DNA of 18,678 nucleotides, from contig JADZAO010000114.1 of NCBI GenBank assembly GCA_020852535.1, positions 1 through 18,678 on the forward strand, read 5' to 3'. Position 1 is the first letter of the stretch, and each line of letters starts with the position of its first letter. The DNA comes from Paracoccaceae bacterium (GTDB lineage Bacteria > Pseudomonadota > Alphaproteobacteria > Rhodobacterales > Rhodobacteraceae). Below are positions 8,029 through 15,243 of the stretch, piece by piece. The notes below the pieces were generated by a model. It worked only from the letters and a program-made list of their open reading frames with translations. It was not told the DNA's origin and did not search any database. Position numbers and translations under genes: made by a program.

Positions 8029-9029
8029 GCCGTAGCCTCGAACCCCAGTGTGCGTGTGACGGTGCTGTCGATCAATCCGGCGAGGCTGTCGCCACGAGCC
8101 CGCGCTGCGAAAGACAGCGCCATGCGGCATGATAAGATAGGACGGGCGAGGGCGGCCACATCGGCTATCGAGGGGACGAGGCGACCCTCGAGCAGGGCAC
8201 GGGCGCGAGTGGTGAGCATGAAGGCTTGGGCCGCACGGGGGCCTGGCCCCCATGACAGGCTTCCAGCAAGGTCGCGGCCTTCGGGTTCGCCGGGGCGGCA
8301 GGCGCGGACGAGGTCGAGGATCGCTTCGATCACCTGATCGCCTACGGGCATGCGGCGGAGAATCGTTTGTGCATCAATCAGTTCTTCGGTGGTGAATACC
8401 TGATGCGCCTCGTCTTCTGTGGTTCCGGTGGTGGCGATGAGGATGTCACGCTCGGTCGCTCGGGTGGGGTATTCGACGTTGATCTGCATGAGGAAACGGT
8501 CAAGCTGCGCTTCAGGCAGGGGATAGGTACCTTCTTGTTCGATGGGGTTCTTGGTTGCCAAAACGTGGAAGGGACGACCAAGAGGACGGTGCTGGCCTGC
8601 GATAGTAACCTCGCGTTCTTGCATGGCTTGTAGGAGGGCCGATTGGGTGCGTGGGGAGGCGCGGTTGATTTCGTCGGCCATCAGAAGTTGGCAAAAGATC
8701 GGTCCTTCGATGAAGCGAAACGCACGAGAACCATCGGGTGCGGTTTCTAGCACTTCCGAGCCGAGGATGTCGGTGGGCATCAGGTCGGGGGTGAACTGGA
8801 TGCGGTTGCCTTTCAGGCCCATGACAGTTGAGAGGGTATCCACAAGGCGAGTCTTGCCAAGACCAGGGAGACCCACGAGCAGCGCGTGGCCGCCGCAGAG
8901 CATTGAGGTGAGCACCAGGTCGACTACCTGTTCTTGTCCGATGAAGCGCTTGTTGATTGAGGCTTTGGCAAGCGCAAGGCGTTCGCCGAGCGCTTCGATG
9001 CGTGGGACGAGGTCGGTGGCGTCGGACAT
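8025..9029 (-). CDS. MoxR family AAA+ ATPase
   Basis: 334 aa, the normal length for the family. Walker A is GLPGLGKT (residues 53-60), Walker B is LLMADE (115-120), followed by INRASPRTQSALLQAMQE. The sensor 1 region is VLATKNPIEQEGTYPLPEAQ, then LDRFLM, all classical MoxR features. These cytoplasmic ATPases act as chaperones that mature or remodel partner proteins, often together with VWA-domain proteins encoded next to them, as here. The ATG at 9029 is preceded by GGAG with six bases between, and a promoter lies 32 bp further up. It is the first gene of the four-gene operon and ends in a 4-bp overlap with the DUF58 gene. The precise substrate cannot be read from the sequence. Confidence 0.95.
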   Translation of the reverse strand: MSDATDLVPRIEALGERLALAKASINKRFIGQEQVVDLVLTSMLCGGHALLVGLPGLGKTRLVDTLSTVMGLKGNRIQFTPDLMPTDILGSEVLETAPDGSRAFRFIEGPIFCQLLMADEINRASPRTQSALLQAMQEREVTIAGQHRPLGRPFHVLATKNPIEQEGTYPLPEAQLDRFLMQINVEYPTRATERDILIATTGTTEDEAHQVFTTEELIDAQTILRRMPVGDQVIEAILDLVRACRPGEPEGRDLAGSLSWGPGPRAAQAFMLTTRARALLEGRLVPSIADVAALARPILSCRMALSFAARARGDSLAGLIDSTVTRTLGFEATA

Positions 9030-9060
9030 GGGGTGCTCCGGTAAGGCTTCAGTCAGGTAT

Positions 9061-9089
9061 ATTAGACCTAAGTATGGCGCGGTTCACAA
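9061..9089 (-). promoter_or_regulatory. Sigma70-type promoter of the MoxR operon
   Basis: On the minus strand TTGTGA (9084-9089) is followed after exactly 17 bases by TCTAAT (9061-9066). That is 4/6 and 5/6 matches to the consensus boxes. Transcription would start near 9054, giving a leader of about 25 nt that contains the GGAG site of moxR. The match is read by eye only. Confidence 0.5.
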
Positions 9090-9119
9090 ATGGCAAAAAG
9101 GTGAAAGGCACAAATAATC

Positions 9120-9497
9120 GTGAAAAAAGCGTTAAAGCGAGTGTTTTTTTAGCACTATGCTGGCTGCGGAGGCGGCATCGAGGTTGAAGTTGTCGAAGAA
9201 TTTATCGCTCATGATTGCACATCGTCGGTGTGTCTGGTGACGGTAAATAACCGGTATGTCGCAAAGCCTGCTGAATAAGGGAACTCCCCTTGCATGGACG
9301 ATAAATTTTGGCTCAGATATGCGGCTAATTATGAAAAAGATGCCGATCAGCCTGCTTATTATGCGGTCAATATTTATTCTTTGATTGCGCCCTAGATAGG
9401 CGCGATGGCTGATTTTTATCGCCTTGATTCGTATTTTAGCTGCTTTCTAAATGAGAACTATCCCAAAGCGTGTAAGTTAGGGCAGGATTGGCATTGA
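9120..9497 (+). pseudogene. Possible decayed gene with three in-frame stops
   Basis: One frame starting with GTG (9120) runs to TGA at 9495-9497 and is broken by TAG (9150), TAA (9276) and TAG (9393). The beginning, VKKALKRVFF, stop, HYAGCGGG, looks like a basic-hydrophobic lipoprotein leader with a Cys in a lipobox-like place. The next stretch (VEVVEEFIAHDCTSSVC) is strongly coding-like: 21 of 39 codons begin with G. Further on, MDDKFWLRYAANYEKD and MADFYRLDSYF are also protein-like. I recognise no family. Because stops are expected about every 20 codons in non-coding DNA, chance cannot be ruled out. It fills most of the 487-bp gap between the divergent moxR and DUF1285 genes. The rest of that gap holds the two promoters, and I see nothing else in it. 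Confidence 0.3.
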
Positions 9498-9515
9498 TAA
9501 ATCGCGTCCTATACA
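9488..9515 (+). promoter_or_regulatory. Candidate promoter of the DUF1285 gene
   Basis: TTGGCA (9488-9493) and TATACA (9510-9515) are separated by 16 bases. Transcription would begin near 9522, which leaves a short leader before the ATG at 9544 and argues against the upstream GTG at 9517 as the start. Read by eye only. Confidence 0.4.
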
Positions 9516-9543
9516 GGTGCGAATGCGACCAGACAGGGTCAAA

Positions 9544-10134
9544 ATGACGCAAGGCGACGACAAGAAGATTAGTCCCTCGGTCGAGGGACTGGCGGCAGCG
9601 GCGCGGACATCTAAGCGTGGTTTGCCGCCTGTGCATCTGTGGAATCCTCCCTATTGTGGCGAGATTGACATCCGTATCGCGCGGGACGGGACGTGGTTTC
9701 ACGAAGGTACGCCAATCGGACGAGAGGGGCTGATTAGGCTGTTTTCAGGCATAGTGAAGCGCGATGAGGGACGGTATTTTCTGGTCACGCCGGTCGAGAA
9801 GTTGGGTATTCGTGTTGATGATGCGCCCTTCGTTGCTGTGGATTTTACGGTCCAAGGGGCGGGCGCGGATCAAGTTTTGTGCTTTATCACTAATGTCGGT
9901 GATGAGGTGGTTGCGGGGCCTAAAAACCCTTTGAGGGTTGAGCGTAACGGAACTGAGGGTGAGCCCGCGCCCTATGTGTATGTGCGAGCGGGGATGGAGG
10001 CTTTGATTGATCGTAAGTCATTTTACCGGCTGATCGATTTAGGGGTGCACGAAGAGCTTGAGGGGAAAAGTTGGTTTGGTTTGTGGTCTTTAGGTCAGTT
10101 TTTTCCACTGATTCCTTCGAGTGATCTGATTTGA
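9544..10134 (+). CDS. DUF1285 family protein
   Basis: 196 aa from the ATG at 9544, which has AGGG five bases upstream. ATG 9523 and GTG 9517 are in-frame alternatives but would sit at or before the predicted transcript start. Family landmarks are clear: GLPPVHLWNPPYCGEIDIRI, ARDGTWFHEGTPIGREGLIR, YFLVTPVEKLGI, DDAPFVAVDF, then RAGMEALIDRKSFYRLIDLG and FGLWSLGQFFPLIP. It is soluble, with no signal peptide or membrane segment. No biochemical role is established for DUF1285. It is divergent from the MoxR operon, an arrangement I recall from other Rhodobacterales. Its stop codon overlaps the start of a broken reading frame (TGATG at 10132-10136), which suggests it once had a translationally coupled partner. 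Confidence 0.88.
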   Translation: MTQGDDKKISPSVEGLAAAARTSKRGLPPVHLWNPPYCGEIDIRIARDGTWFHEGTPIGREGLIRLFSGIVKRDEGRYFLVTPVEKLGIRVDDAPFVAVDFTVQGAGADQVLCFITNVGDEVVAGPKNPLRVERNGTEGEPAPYVYVRAGMEALIDRKSFYRLIDLGVHEELEGKSWFGLWSLGQFFPLIPSSDLI

Positions 10135-10520
10135 TGCCAAGTTTTGCCGCTAATGTGAGGATGCTTTTTATCAAAATTCCTATGTTGCTCCAGCCCGCTT
10201 TGGTACGCGGGGCGGTGTTTGATGAGATCAAGGTGCTGTTTTCTTATGACTATTTTTGGAAGGATTGACAGACGCCACTTGCCGAAATGCTGATGGCGTT
10301 GGTCAATGCGTTCCTAGGGGATTGGGCAGTTGGTGATCGCGCCTATGGGGTGGTGCCCGGTGCGGCGGACCATTTTTGGTAAAGTTTCTTGTGCGACGCT
10401 GAGATTGTGACGCAGCTTGGTGTGACGCGGCTGCATGTGATGATTATGCGCTCTGGGCTAAGTGCAAGGCTTGGGTCAATCACATTTAGATTGCGGGTTT
10501 TTCCCTACGAAATGAGCTAA
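10134..10520 (+). pseudogene. Decayed gene translationally coupled to DUF1285 gene
   Basis: ATG at 10134 overlaps the DUF1285 stop (TGATG). The same frame then runs to TAA at 10518-10520, interrupted only by TGA (10266) and TAA (10380), with no frame change. The product would be about 126 residues: PSFAANVRMLFIKIPMLLQ near the start, VFDEIKVLFSYDYFWKD before the first stop, QTPLAEMLMALVNAFLGDW after it, then GDRAYGVVPGAADHFW, the second stop, and FLCDAEIVTQLGVTRLHVMI. In the middle segment 19 of 37 codons begin with G, a coding signature. I do not recognise the family. It is probably a recently inactivated operon partner; chance openness is the alternative. TGA is used as a normal stop by neighbouring genes, so a changed genetic code is not the explanation. 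Confidence 0.45.
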
Positions 10521-10741
10521 GAGGTGGCGGTTTTGATCTGACGGGTTTGTGCGCGGAGTCGGATAAGCACGATTGATCGGGTTGGAGGGCGGTAGAATAC
10601 TTGCCTGCACGGGCTAGGGTGCAGGGTCTAATGAGGCTGAACGCGCGTTGAAGAGTCCTGCAAGGCCAATTAGGGCTTAAGGGCTTGCCCTTGCCGTAGG
10701 TCGGGGTAAAATGCGGCTATTATGCCAGAGGATGAACGGAT
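10521..10741. other. Gap before zinc-finger gene, with one hairpin
   Basis: There is no supported gene. CCTGCAC (10604-10610) and GTGCAGG (10619-10625) form a perfect 7-bp stem around an 8-base loop, with no T-run after it. AAGGG-CTTG-CCCTT lies at 10679-10692. TATTAT at 10718-10723 could be a -10 box for the next gene, but no -35 box is well placed. Confidence 0.4.
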
Positions 10742-10927
10742 ATGACGATCGGAGCGCCCGAGACCCAAGTTGTGACCACCTGGAAGGTCGCCTGTGATGG
10801 GGGTGAGGGTTCCTTGGGACACCCGCGTGTTTGGCTGTCTATTCCTCAAGATACTGGCTTTGTCGAATGCGGTTATTGCGACAAGCGCTACGTGATCAAC
10901 CGTGATCATGCGCATGACGATCACTGA
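10742..10927 (+). CDS. CHCC-type zinc-finger protein, NDUFS6-like
   Basis: 61 aa. The zf-CHCC pattern is complete: Cys18, His27, Cys43 and Cys46 (ACDGGEGSLGHPRVWLSIP, then FVECGYCDKRYVI), with the DHAHDDH tail common in alphaproteobacteria. The mitochondrial relative NDUFS6 is a zinc-binding accessory subunit of respiratory complex I. Bacterial members with this length are generally taken as the same subunit, acting at the cytoplasmic-membrane complex. The ATG at 10742 has GAGG about ten bases upstream. It stands alone, with gaps of over 200 bp before and over 500 bp after, and so far from any nuo genes in this window. The fold and metal site are secure; the complex I role comes from the family. 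Confidence 0.88.
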   Translation: MTIGAPETQVVTTWKVACDGGEGSLGHPRVWLSIPQDTGFVECGYCDKRYVINRDHAHDDH

Positions 10928-11080
10928 AAGTCGCTAAATAGCATTTTATTTTGCTTATTCCTCGCAGAGGGCGATCGTTTCGGAGTGCTGGGCTGTGGAA
11001 TTTGGTCCGAAGTTAATCGCGATCAATGTATATACCTAAATATAAGTTAACTCTTCTTTGACAAACGAAGGGGAGTGGCT

Positions 11081-11182
11081 ATGGCAAAGCCTGTCTTGAT
11101 GGGTAAAATCGGGGCAGGCACGTCCGAGTGTTGGATGGGAGACTTTTGTCCGTTGTTGTGTGTGTGTCGTCCCTTTCCCTAA
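11081..11182 (+). CDS. Possible 33-aa small protein
   Basis: ATG at 11081 is preceded by AAGGGGAG (11068-11075) at a spacing of five bases, the best ribosome site in the window. The product begins MAKPVLMGKIGAGTSECWMG and ends CVCRPFP, with four Cys in the last half. I do not recognise it. The TTGACA at 11058-11063 lies too close to serve the ORF as a -35 box unless the start is elsewhere. It could be a real small protein, a leader peptide, or the truncated start of a lost gene. Confidence 0.25.
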   Translation: MAKPVLMGKIGAGTSECWMGDFCPLLCVCRPFP

Positions 11183-11369
11183 AAAGATATTCTTCCAGTC
11201 TAAAAGCTGGACATAGCCTTGATTTCATGTTGGTCTAGGATATCCTTGGGGGGTGAGCCCTGCGGGGGCGAGGGCGCTAAAAATTCCTTATGCGGGCTGG
11301 CGATAATGCAGCGCTTAGGTGTTTTGGTCATTTTTCCCCAGACGCCGATTTAGGTCTGGCTGATACAAA

Positions 11370-11385
11370 AGATGCGTTCGCATCT
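11370..11385. repeat. 16-bp perfect inverted repeat in the polA leader
   Basis: AGATGCG-TT-CGCATCT lies 67 bp before the polA start codon. As RNA it gives a 6-bp stem with a four-base loop; as DNA it could be an operator. There is no T-run after it, so it is not a terminator. Confidence 0.5.
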
Positions 11386-11452
11386 GTTATGTGCTCTTTG
11401 CCGCTCGCGCCCGTCGTGTCACAACCTTGCACAAACAGAGGAGACGCGCCGC

Positions 11453-14254
11453 ATGGCTTTTGGCAAAGGGTGCCACCTACATTTGATCGATGGATCGGCC
11501 TTCATCTTTCGCGCCTACCACGCGCTGCCGCCGCTGACGCGCAAGTCTGACGGTTTGCCGGTCGGGGCGGTCGCGGGGTTTTGCAATCTGTTGTGGAGTG
11601 AGCTGACCACGACCCGCAGCCAGGAAGCGCCGACGCATCTTGCGGTGATCTTCGATGCAGGATCGGTGACATTCAGAAACGAGATATATCCAAAATATAA
11701 GGCAAATCGTCCAGAATTACCTGAAGATCTGCGCCCACAGTTTATCTTCACACGGGAAGCTACCCGCGCTTTTAACGTGCCTTGTGTCGAGATCGACGGT
11801 TATGAGGCTGACGATATCATTGCCACTCTTGCCCGTCGTGCGTGCAAGGCAGGGGGAACAGTGACAATCATATCTTCGGATAAGGATTTGATGCAGCTGG
11901 TGGGCAATGGTGTCGACATGCTCGATCCGATGAAAAATAAGCGTATCGGTCTGGATGAGGTCTTTGAGAAGTTTGGTGTGGCCCCCGATCGCGTGGTCGA
12001 TGTTCAAGCCTTGGCGGGAGATTCGGTCGACAACGTGCCAGGTGCGCCAGGGATCGGCATTAAGACGGCGGCGCTTTTGATCAAGGAGTTTGGCTCTCTT
12101 GAAGCCTTGCTGGAACGGGTGGAGGAGATACAGCAGCCCAAGCGGCGCGAAGCCTTGCTGAATAATGCTGAATTAATCCGGATTTCGAAGCGGTTGGTAT
12201 CGTTGGACGCCGATATGCCCTTGGAAGTGACGCTCGATTCGTTGGAAGTGCAAGAGCCAAAAGCAGAGATTATCCTCGGGTTTTTGAACGCGATGGAGTT
12301 TCGGACCCTGATGCGGCGAGTGGCCGAGAAGTTGAAGGTGGAGATCCCTGTGCCGGATCAGATCAAGGGGAGTGAAGTTCAGGAAAACGTCCATCAAGTG
12401 CCGATGTTGCCTTTTTCTTATGATGACTATCAGGCTGTGCGCGATGCGGTTACGTTGCAGGCTTGGGTCGCTCGTATCCGTGAGAAAGGTTACGTTGCGG
12501 TCGATACCGAGACGACCAGCCTTGATGAGATGCGGGCGGATCTTGTGGGCATCTCGCTGGCGATTGAACCCGGGCAGGCGTGTTACATTCCGGTCGGGCA
12601 TCGGTCGGCTTTGGATGACCTGTTTGGGTCTGCACAGCGGGTCGAGGGGCAGATGACGGAAGGTGAAGTATTGGCAATTTTGAAGCCTGTGCTTGAAGAC
12701 CCGTCGATTCTGAAAATCGGTCAGAATATGAAATATGACGCCAAGATCTTTGCCCGCCGTGGCGTGCGTGTGGCCTCGATCGATGACACGATGCTGATGT
12801 CTTATGCCATGTATGCTGGGCTGCACAATCACGGCATGGATACGCTTTCAGAAACCTATCTTGGCCATGTGCCGATCTCGATTAAATCACTGTTGGGCTC
12901 GGGTAAGACGCAAATTACCTTCGATCGCGTGCCGGTCGATCAAGCTGTACGCTATGCGGCGGAAGATGCCGATGTGACGTTGCGCCTCTGGTTGCGATTT
13001 AAACCAATGTTGCACAAGGCGCGGGTGAGCACGGTTTATGAAACGCTTGAACGCCCGCTGGTGCCGGTGTTGGCCGAGATGGAAATGACGGGCATTATGG
13101 TCGATTGCGATAGGCTATCGCGTATGTCCAACGCCTTTGCGCAAAAAATGGCGGAGCTGGAGGCGGAAATCCACGAACTGGCGGGCGGGTCCTTTAACGT
13201 AGGCTCGCCCAAGCAGCTTGGCGAAATCCTCTTTGACCGTATGGGTCTGGCGGGGGGAGAAAAGGGCAAAACAGGGGCCTATGCTACGGGGGCGGATATT
13301 CTTGAGGATTTGGCAAGCGAAGGGCACGATCTGCCCGCTCGTGTGCTCGATTGGCGGCAACTTTCCAAGCTGAAATCGACTTATACTGACGCGCTACAAG
13401 ATCATATTAACCCCGAGACGGGACGGGTTCATACCAGCTATTCTATTACGGGTGCTGTGACCGGACGCTTGTCGTCGAATGATCCAAACTTGCAAAATAT
13501 TCCGGTACGTTCCGAGGAAGGCCGTCGTATTCGTGAGGCTTTCGTAGCACCCAAGGGACGGGTTTTGGTTAGCCTTGACTACAGTCAGATCGAGTTGCGC
13601 ATTCTTGCCCATGTGGCTGGAATTCCCGAATTGCAGCAGGCGTTCCGCGACGGGCTTGATATTCACACGTTGACAGCTTCGGAAATGTTCAATGTGCCCT
13701 TGGACCAGATGACGCCCGATATTCGGCGACAGGCAAAGGCGATCAACTTTGGGGTGATTTACGGGATTTCTGGTTTTGGACTTGCTCGTAACCTGCGTAT
13801 CCCGCGGGCCGAAGCGCAGGGGTTTATTGATCGCTATTTTGAACGCTTTCCCGGTATTCGCGACTATATGACTGAAAACGTAAATGAAGCGCAAAAAAAA
13901 GGTTATGTAGAAACCGTTTTTGGTCGCAAAATTAACACCCCTGAAATCAACGCCAAGGGGCCAACTGCGGGTTTTGCCAAACGCGCCGCAATTAACGCAC
14001 CAATCCAAGGCACCGCTGCCGATGTGATCCGCCGTGCCATGATCCGTATGCCCGCCGCTATCGCCGATCTGCCCGCAAAGATGCTGCTGCAGGTGCATGA
14101 CGAACTGCTCTTTGAGGTGGATGAGGATGCCGCTGACGTACTGGCCGCCCGAGCAAAAGAAGTGATGGAAGGTGCCGCGCATCCTGCCGTGTCTTTTAAA
14201 GTGCCGTTGGTGGTCGAGGCAGGCATGGGCAAGAATTGGGCGGAGGCACATTGA
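11453..14254 (+). CDS. polA: DNA polymerase I
   Basis: 933 aa, close to the 928 of E. coli. The ATG at 11453 gives the usual beginning MAFGKGCHLHLIDGSAFIFR and has GAGGAG about nine bases upstream. The 5' nuclease domain covers roughly 1-290 (Asp13, EIDGYEADDIIATLA, ISSDKDLMQLV, QALAGDSVDNVPG). The 3'-5' proofreading domain is complete: exo I D351-T-E353, exo II N425 to D429, exo III Y501/D505. Polymerase motif A has Asp709 (SLDYSQIELRIL), motif B is RRQAKAINFGVIYG, and motif C is VHDELLFEV with Asp883. All three activities should therefore work: filling gaps, removing Okazaki primers and repair. It is transcribed alone, with no closely coupled neighbour. Very secure. Confidence 0.97.
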   Translation: MAFGKGCHLHLIDGSAFIFRAYHALPPLTRKSDGLPVGAVAGFCNLLWSELTTTRSQEAPTHLAVIFDAGSVTFRNEIYPKYKANRPELPEDLRPQFIFTREATRAFNVPCVEIDGYEADDIIATLARRACKAGGTVTIISSDKDLMQLVGNGVDMLDPMKNKRIGLDEVFEKFGVAPDRVVDVQALAGDSVDNVPGAPGIGIKTAALLIKEFGSLEALLERVEEIQQPKRREALLNNAELIRISKRLVSLDADMPLEVTLDSLEVQEPKAEIILGFLNAMEFRTLMRRVAEKLKVEIPVPDQIKGSEVQENVHQVPMLPFSYDDYQAVRDAVTLQAWVARIREKGYVAVDTETTSLDEMRADLVGISLAIEPGQACYIPVGHRSALDDLFGSAQRVEGQMTEGEVLAILKPVLEDPSILKIGQNMKYDAKIFARRGVRVASIDDTMLMSYAMYAGLHNHGMDTLSETYLGHVPISIKSLLGSGKTQITFDRVPVDQAVRYAAEDADVTLRLWLRFKPMLHKARVSTVYETLERPLVPVLAEMEMTGIMVDCDRLSRMSNAFAQKMAELEAEIHELAGGSFNVGSPKQLGEILFDRMGLAGGEKGKTGAYATGADILEDLASEGHDLPARVLDWRQLSKLKSTYTDALQDHINPETGRVHTSYSITGAVTGRLSSNDPNLQNIPVRSEEGRRIREAFVAPKGRVLVSLDYSQIELRILAHVAGIPELQQAFRDGLDIHTLTASEMFNVPLDQMTPDIRRQAKAINFGVIYGISGFGLARNLRIPRAEAQGFIDRYFERFPGIRDYMTENVNEAQKKGYVETVFGRKINTPEINAKGPTAGFAKRAAINAPIQGTAADVIRRAMIRMPAAIADLPAKMLLQVHDELLFEVDEDAADVLAARAKEVMEGAAHPAVSFKVPLVVEAGMGKNWAEAH

Positions 14255-14264
14255 TAAAGCTAAG

Positions 14265-14498
14265 GTGGACGGGCGTTGAGCCGCAGCGATAGCAGGCGAG
14301 AAAGCGGTCGATATCCACGACGATTTTTTGATCGCATTGGACGATGCCCAAAGCATCGCAACGGCCCTCTTTAACGCTATGATCGCCACAGCGAAGGCGG
14401 CATCGGGTTTTAGGCTGATTTGGGCGAACATCCCCTCGAACCACGCTAGGCGCATGGCCGATTGCATCACAGCCCTTTTTCGTGATGAGTGTCCCTGA
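14265..14498 (+). pseudogene. Coding-like remnant after polA, strand uncertain
   Basis: This 308-bp gap between the convergent polA and HIT genes (14255-14562) has no intact gene. On the plus strand a frame beginning with GTG at 14265 has one early TGA (14277), then 72 open codons to TGA at 14496. It reads EKAVDIHDDFLIALDDAQSI, then ATALFNAMIATAKAASGFRL and further on HARRMADCITALF; 30 of the 72 codons begin with G. However, the minus strand is also open and coding-like over the same bases (GCDAIGHAPSVVRGDVRPNQ, then KIVVDIDRFLACYRCGS). I cannot decide between them and recognise neither. A T-rich stretch follows at 14501-14516. Confidence 0.25.
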
Positions 14499-14562
14499 TC
14501 TTTTTTCTTTTGTTTTAACTAAAATTGGTGTGCGGACTGCAGCTTTGTTTGGTGAGAGAAGC

Positions 14563-14943
14563 TTATCTCTTCTCAAGCATCCGTCCCAAGGGGCATCCTG
14601 CAACAATATGCAGGTGGTAATGCGGAACTTCCTGACCGCCCTGGTCGCCCGCGTTGGTGATAGCGCGGTAGCCCAGTCCGCCGGTGGCTAGGCTGGCGCC
14701 CAGCATCTCGCAGATCTTTGCCGCCGTGCGGTAGAAATCGACGATCTCGGCTTCCGAGGCCTCTGAGCCGAAATGATCGAAGCTGGCATAGGCTCCCTTG
14801 GGGATTACCAATACATGATCGGGCGCTTGCGGTGTGATATCGCGAAATACGAGCGTATGTGCCGTCTCAAGTATCGTCTTGGCGGGAATTTCTCCTCGCA
14901 GGATTCGAGCAAAAATATTGGTTGGGTCGTAGTTGTGCGCCAT
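14563..14943 (-). CDS. HIT family (Hint-type) nucleotide-binding protein
   Basis: 126 aa, the usual length. It begins MAHNYDPTNIFARILRGEIP, the normal Hint opening, with FRDITPQAPDHVLVIPKG in the middle. The histidine triad is at H108-Y-H110-L-H112 (VPHYHLHIVAG), the active site that hydrolyses purine-nucleoside phosphoramidates. Cytoplasmic; the physiological substrate in bacteria is unsettled. It lies on the same strand as the his genes and follows hisE, but 322 bp separate them and a TATAAT box lies in that space, so it probably has its own promoter. It converges on polA. The family assignment is secure. Confidence 0.93.
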   Translation of the reverse strand: MAHNYDPTNIFARILRGEIPAKTILETAHTLVFRDITPQAPDHVLVIPKGAYASFDHFGSEASEAEIVDFYRTAAKICEMLGASLATGGLGYRAITNAGDQGGQEVPHYHLHIVAGCPLGRMLEKR

Positions 14944-14974
14944 CGGGTTGTTGTGCCTTTAGTTGGTGAATAAA

Positions 14975-14989
14975 CGCTGTCTTGCAGCG
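14975..14989 (-). other. Hairpin in the leader of the HIT gene
   Basis: CGCTG-TCTTG-CAGCG is a perfect 5-bp stem. With one bulge it extends by AAA/TTT, and on the minus strand it is followed by a T-rich run (TTTATTC). It could be a weak terminator for readthrough from hisE, or a 5' leader structure 32 bases before the HIT start codon. Confidence 0.35.
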
Positions 14990-15023
14990 ATTTTGCGGGC
15001 CTTTTACACGGGAATACCCAAAA

Positions 15024-15029
15024 ATTATA
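15024..15029 (-). promoter_or_regulatory. Possible -10 box for the HIT gene
   Basis: A perfect TATAAT on the minus strand, 81 bases before the HIT start. At 17 bp upstream the sequence is AAAAAA, so the -35 box is poor. Activator dependence or chance are both possible. Confidence 0.35.
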
Positions 15030-15243
15030 CAACAGATACGGTATTATTTTTTTTGCTGCTTCATCGCTCAGATATGGTCGCGTTTCTAATGTAGATCAAA
15101 GCGGTTGGTCGACAGAAACTTGTTGGATTGTCTGTTGTCTAGATGTGTTTTGTCACCCATAGCGTGCTGAAAAGGCGCCTAGTGATTTGTTTTTTGTAAT
15201 GATACGCGTCGCGCTGGTTTATATCCGACAGGTGGGGTGAGGG

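Larger units (their letters stand above)
10928..11452. other. 525-bp gap before polA
   Basis: No established gene. It holds a 33-codon ORF with a strong ribosome site (11081-11182, listed separately) and a possible promoter TTGATT-16-TATCCT (11219-11246). It also has a GC-rich stem GCCCT/AGGGC (11257-11275) and a 16-bp inverted repeat (11370-11385). The polA frame is open upstream to about 11372, but the family start is clearly at 11453. Confidence 0.5.

Noticed and set aside
8029..8253. 75-codon upstream extension of the DUF58 gene
   Set aside because: It lies inside moxR in another frame and the ATGA overlap with GAGG gives a natural start at 8028.
10134..10520. Stop-codon reassignment or selenocysteine-type recoding in the broken frames
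   Set aside because: Several intact neighbours end in TGA or TAA, the broken frames contain all three stop types, and no recoding hairpin is evident.
11290..11550. 86-codon ORF (MRAGDNAALRCFGH...) before and into polA
   Set aside because: No ribosome site and it runs into polA in another frame; the front part looks mildly coding-like but cannot be supported.
12173..12832. 219-codon minus-strand ORF opposite polA
   Set aside because: Shadow of the proofreading domain; His/Arg-rich composition typical of antisense frames.
13394..14470. Long minus-strand ORF of 358 codons opposite polA
   Set aside because: It is antisense to highly conserved polA codons; the translation has no recognisable motif and polA is unambiguous.
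14466..14506. Stem CATCAC/GTGATG with later T-run as polA terminator
   Set aside because: The T-run is 14 bases beyond the stem and the stem overlaps a coding-like frame, so it does not fit an intrinsic terminator.
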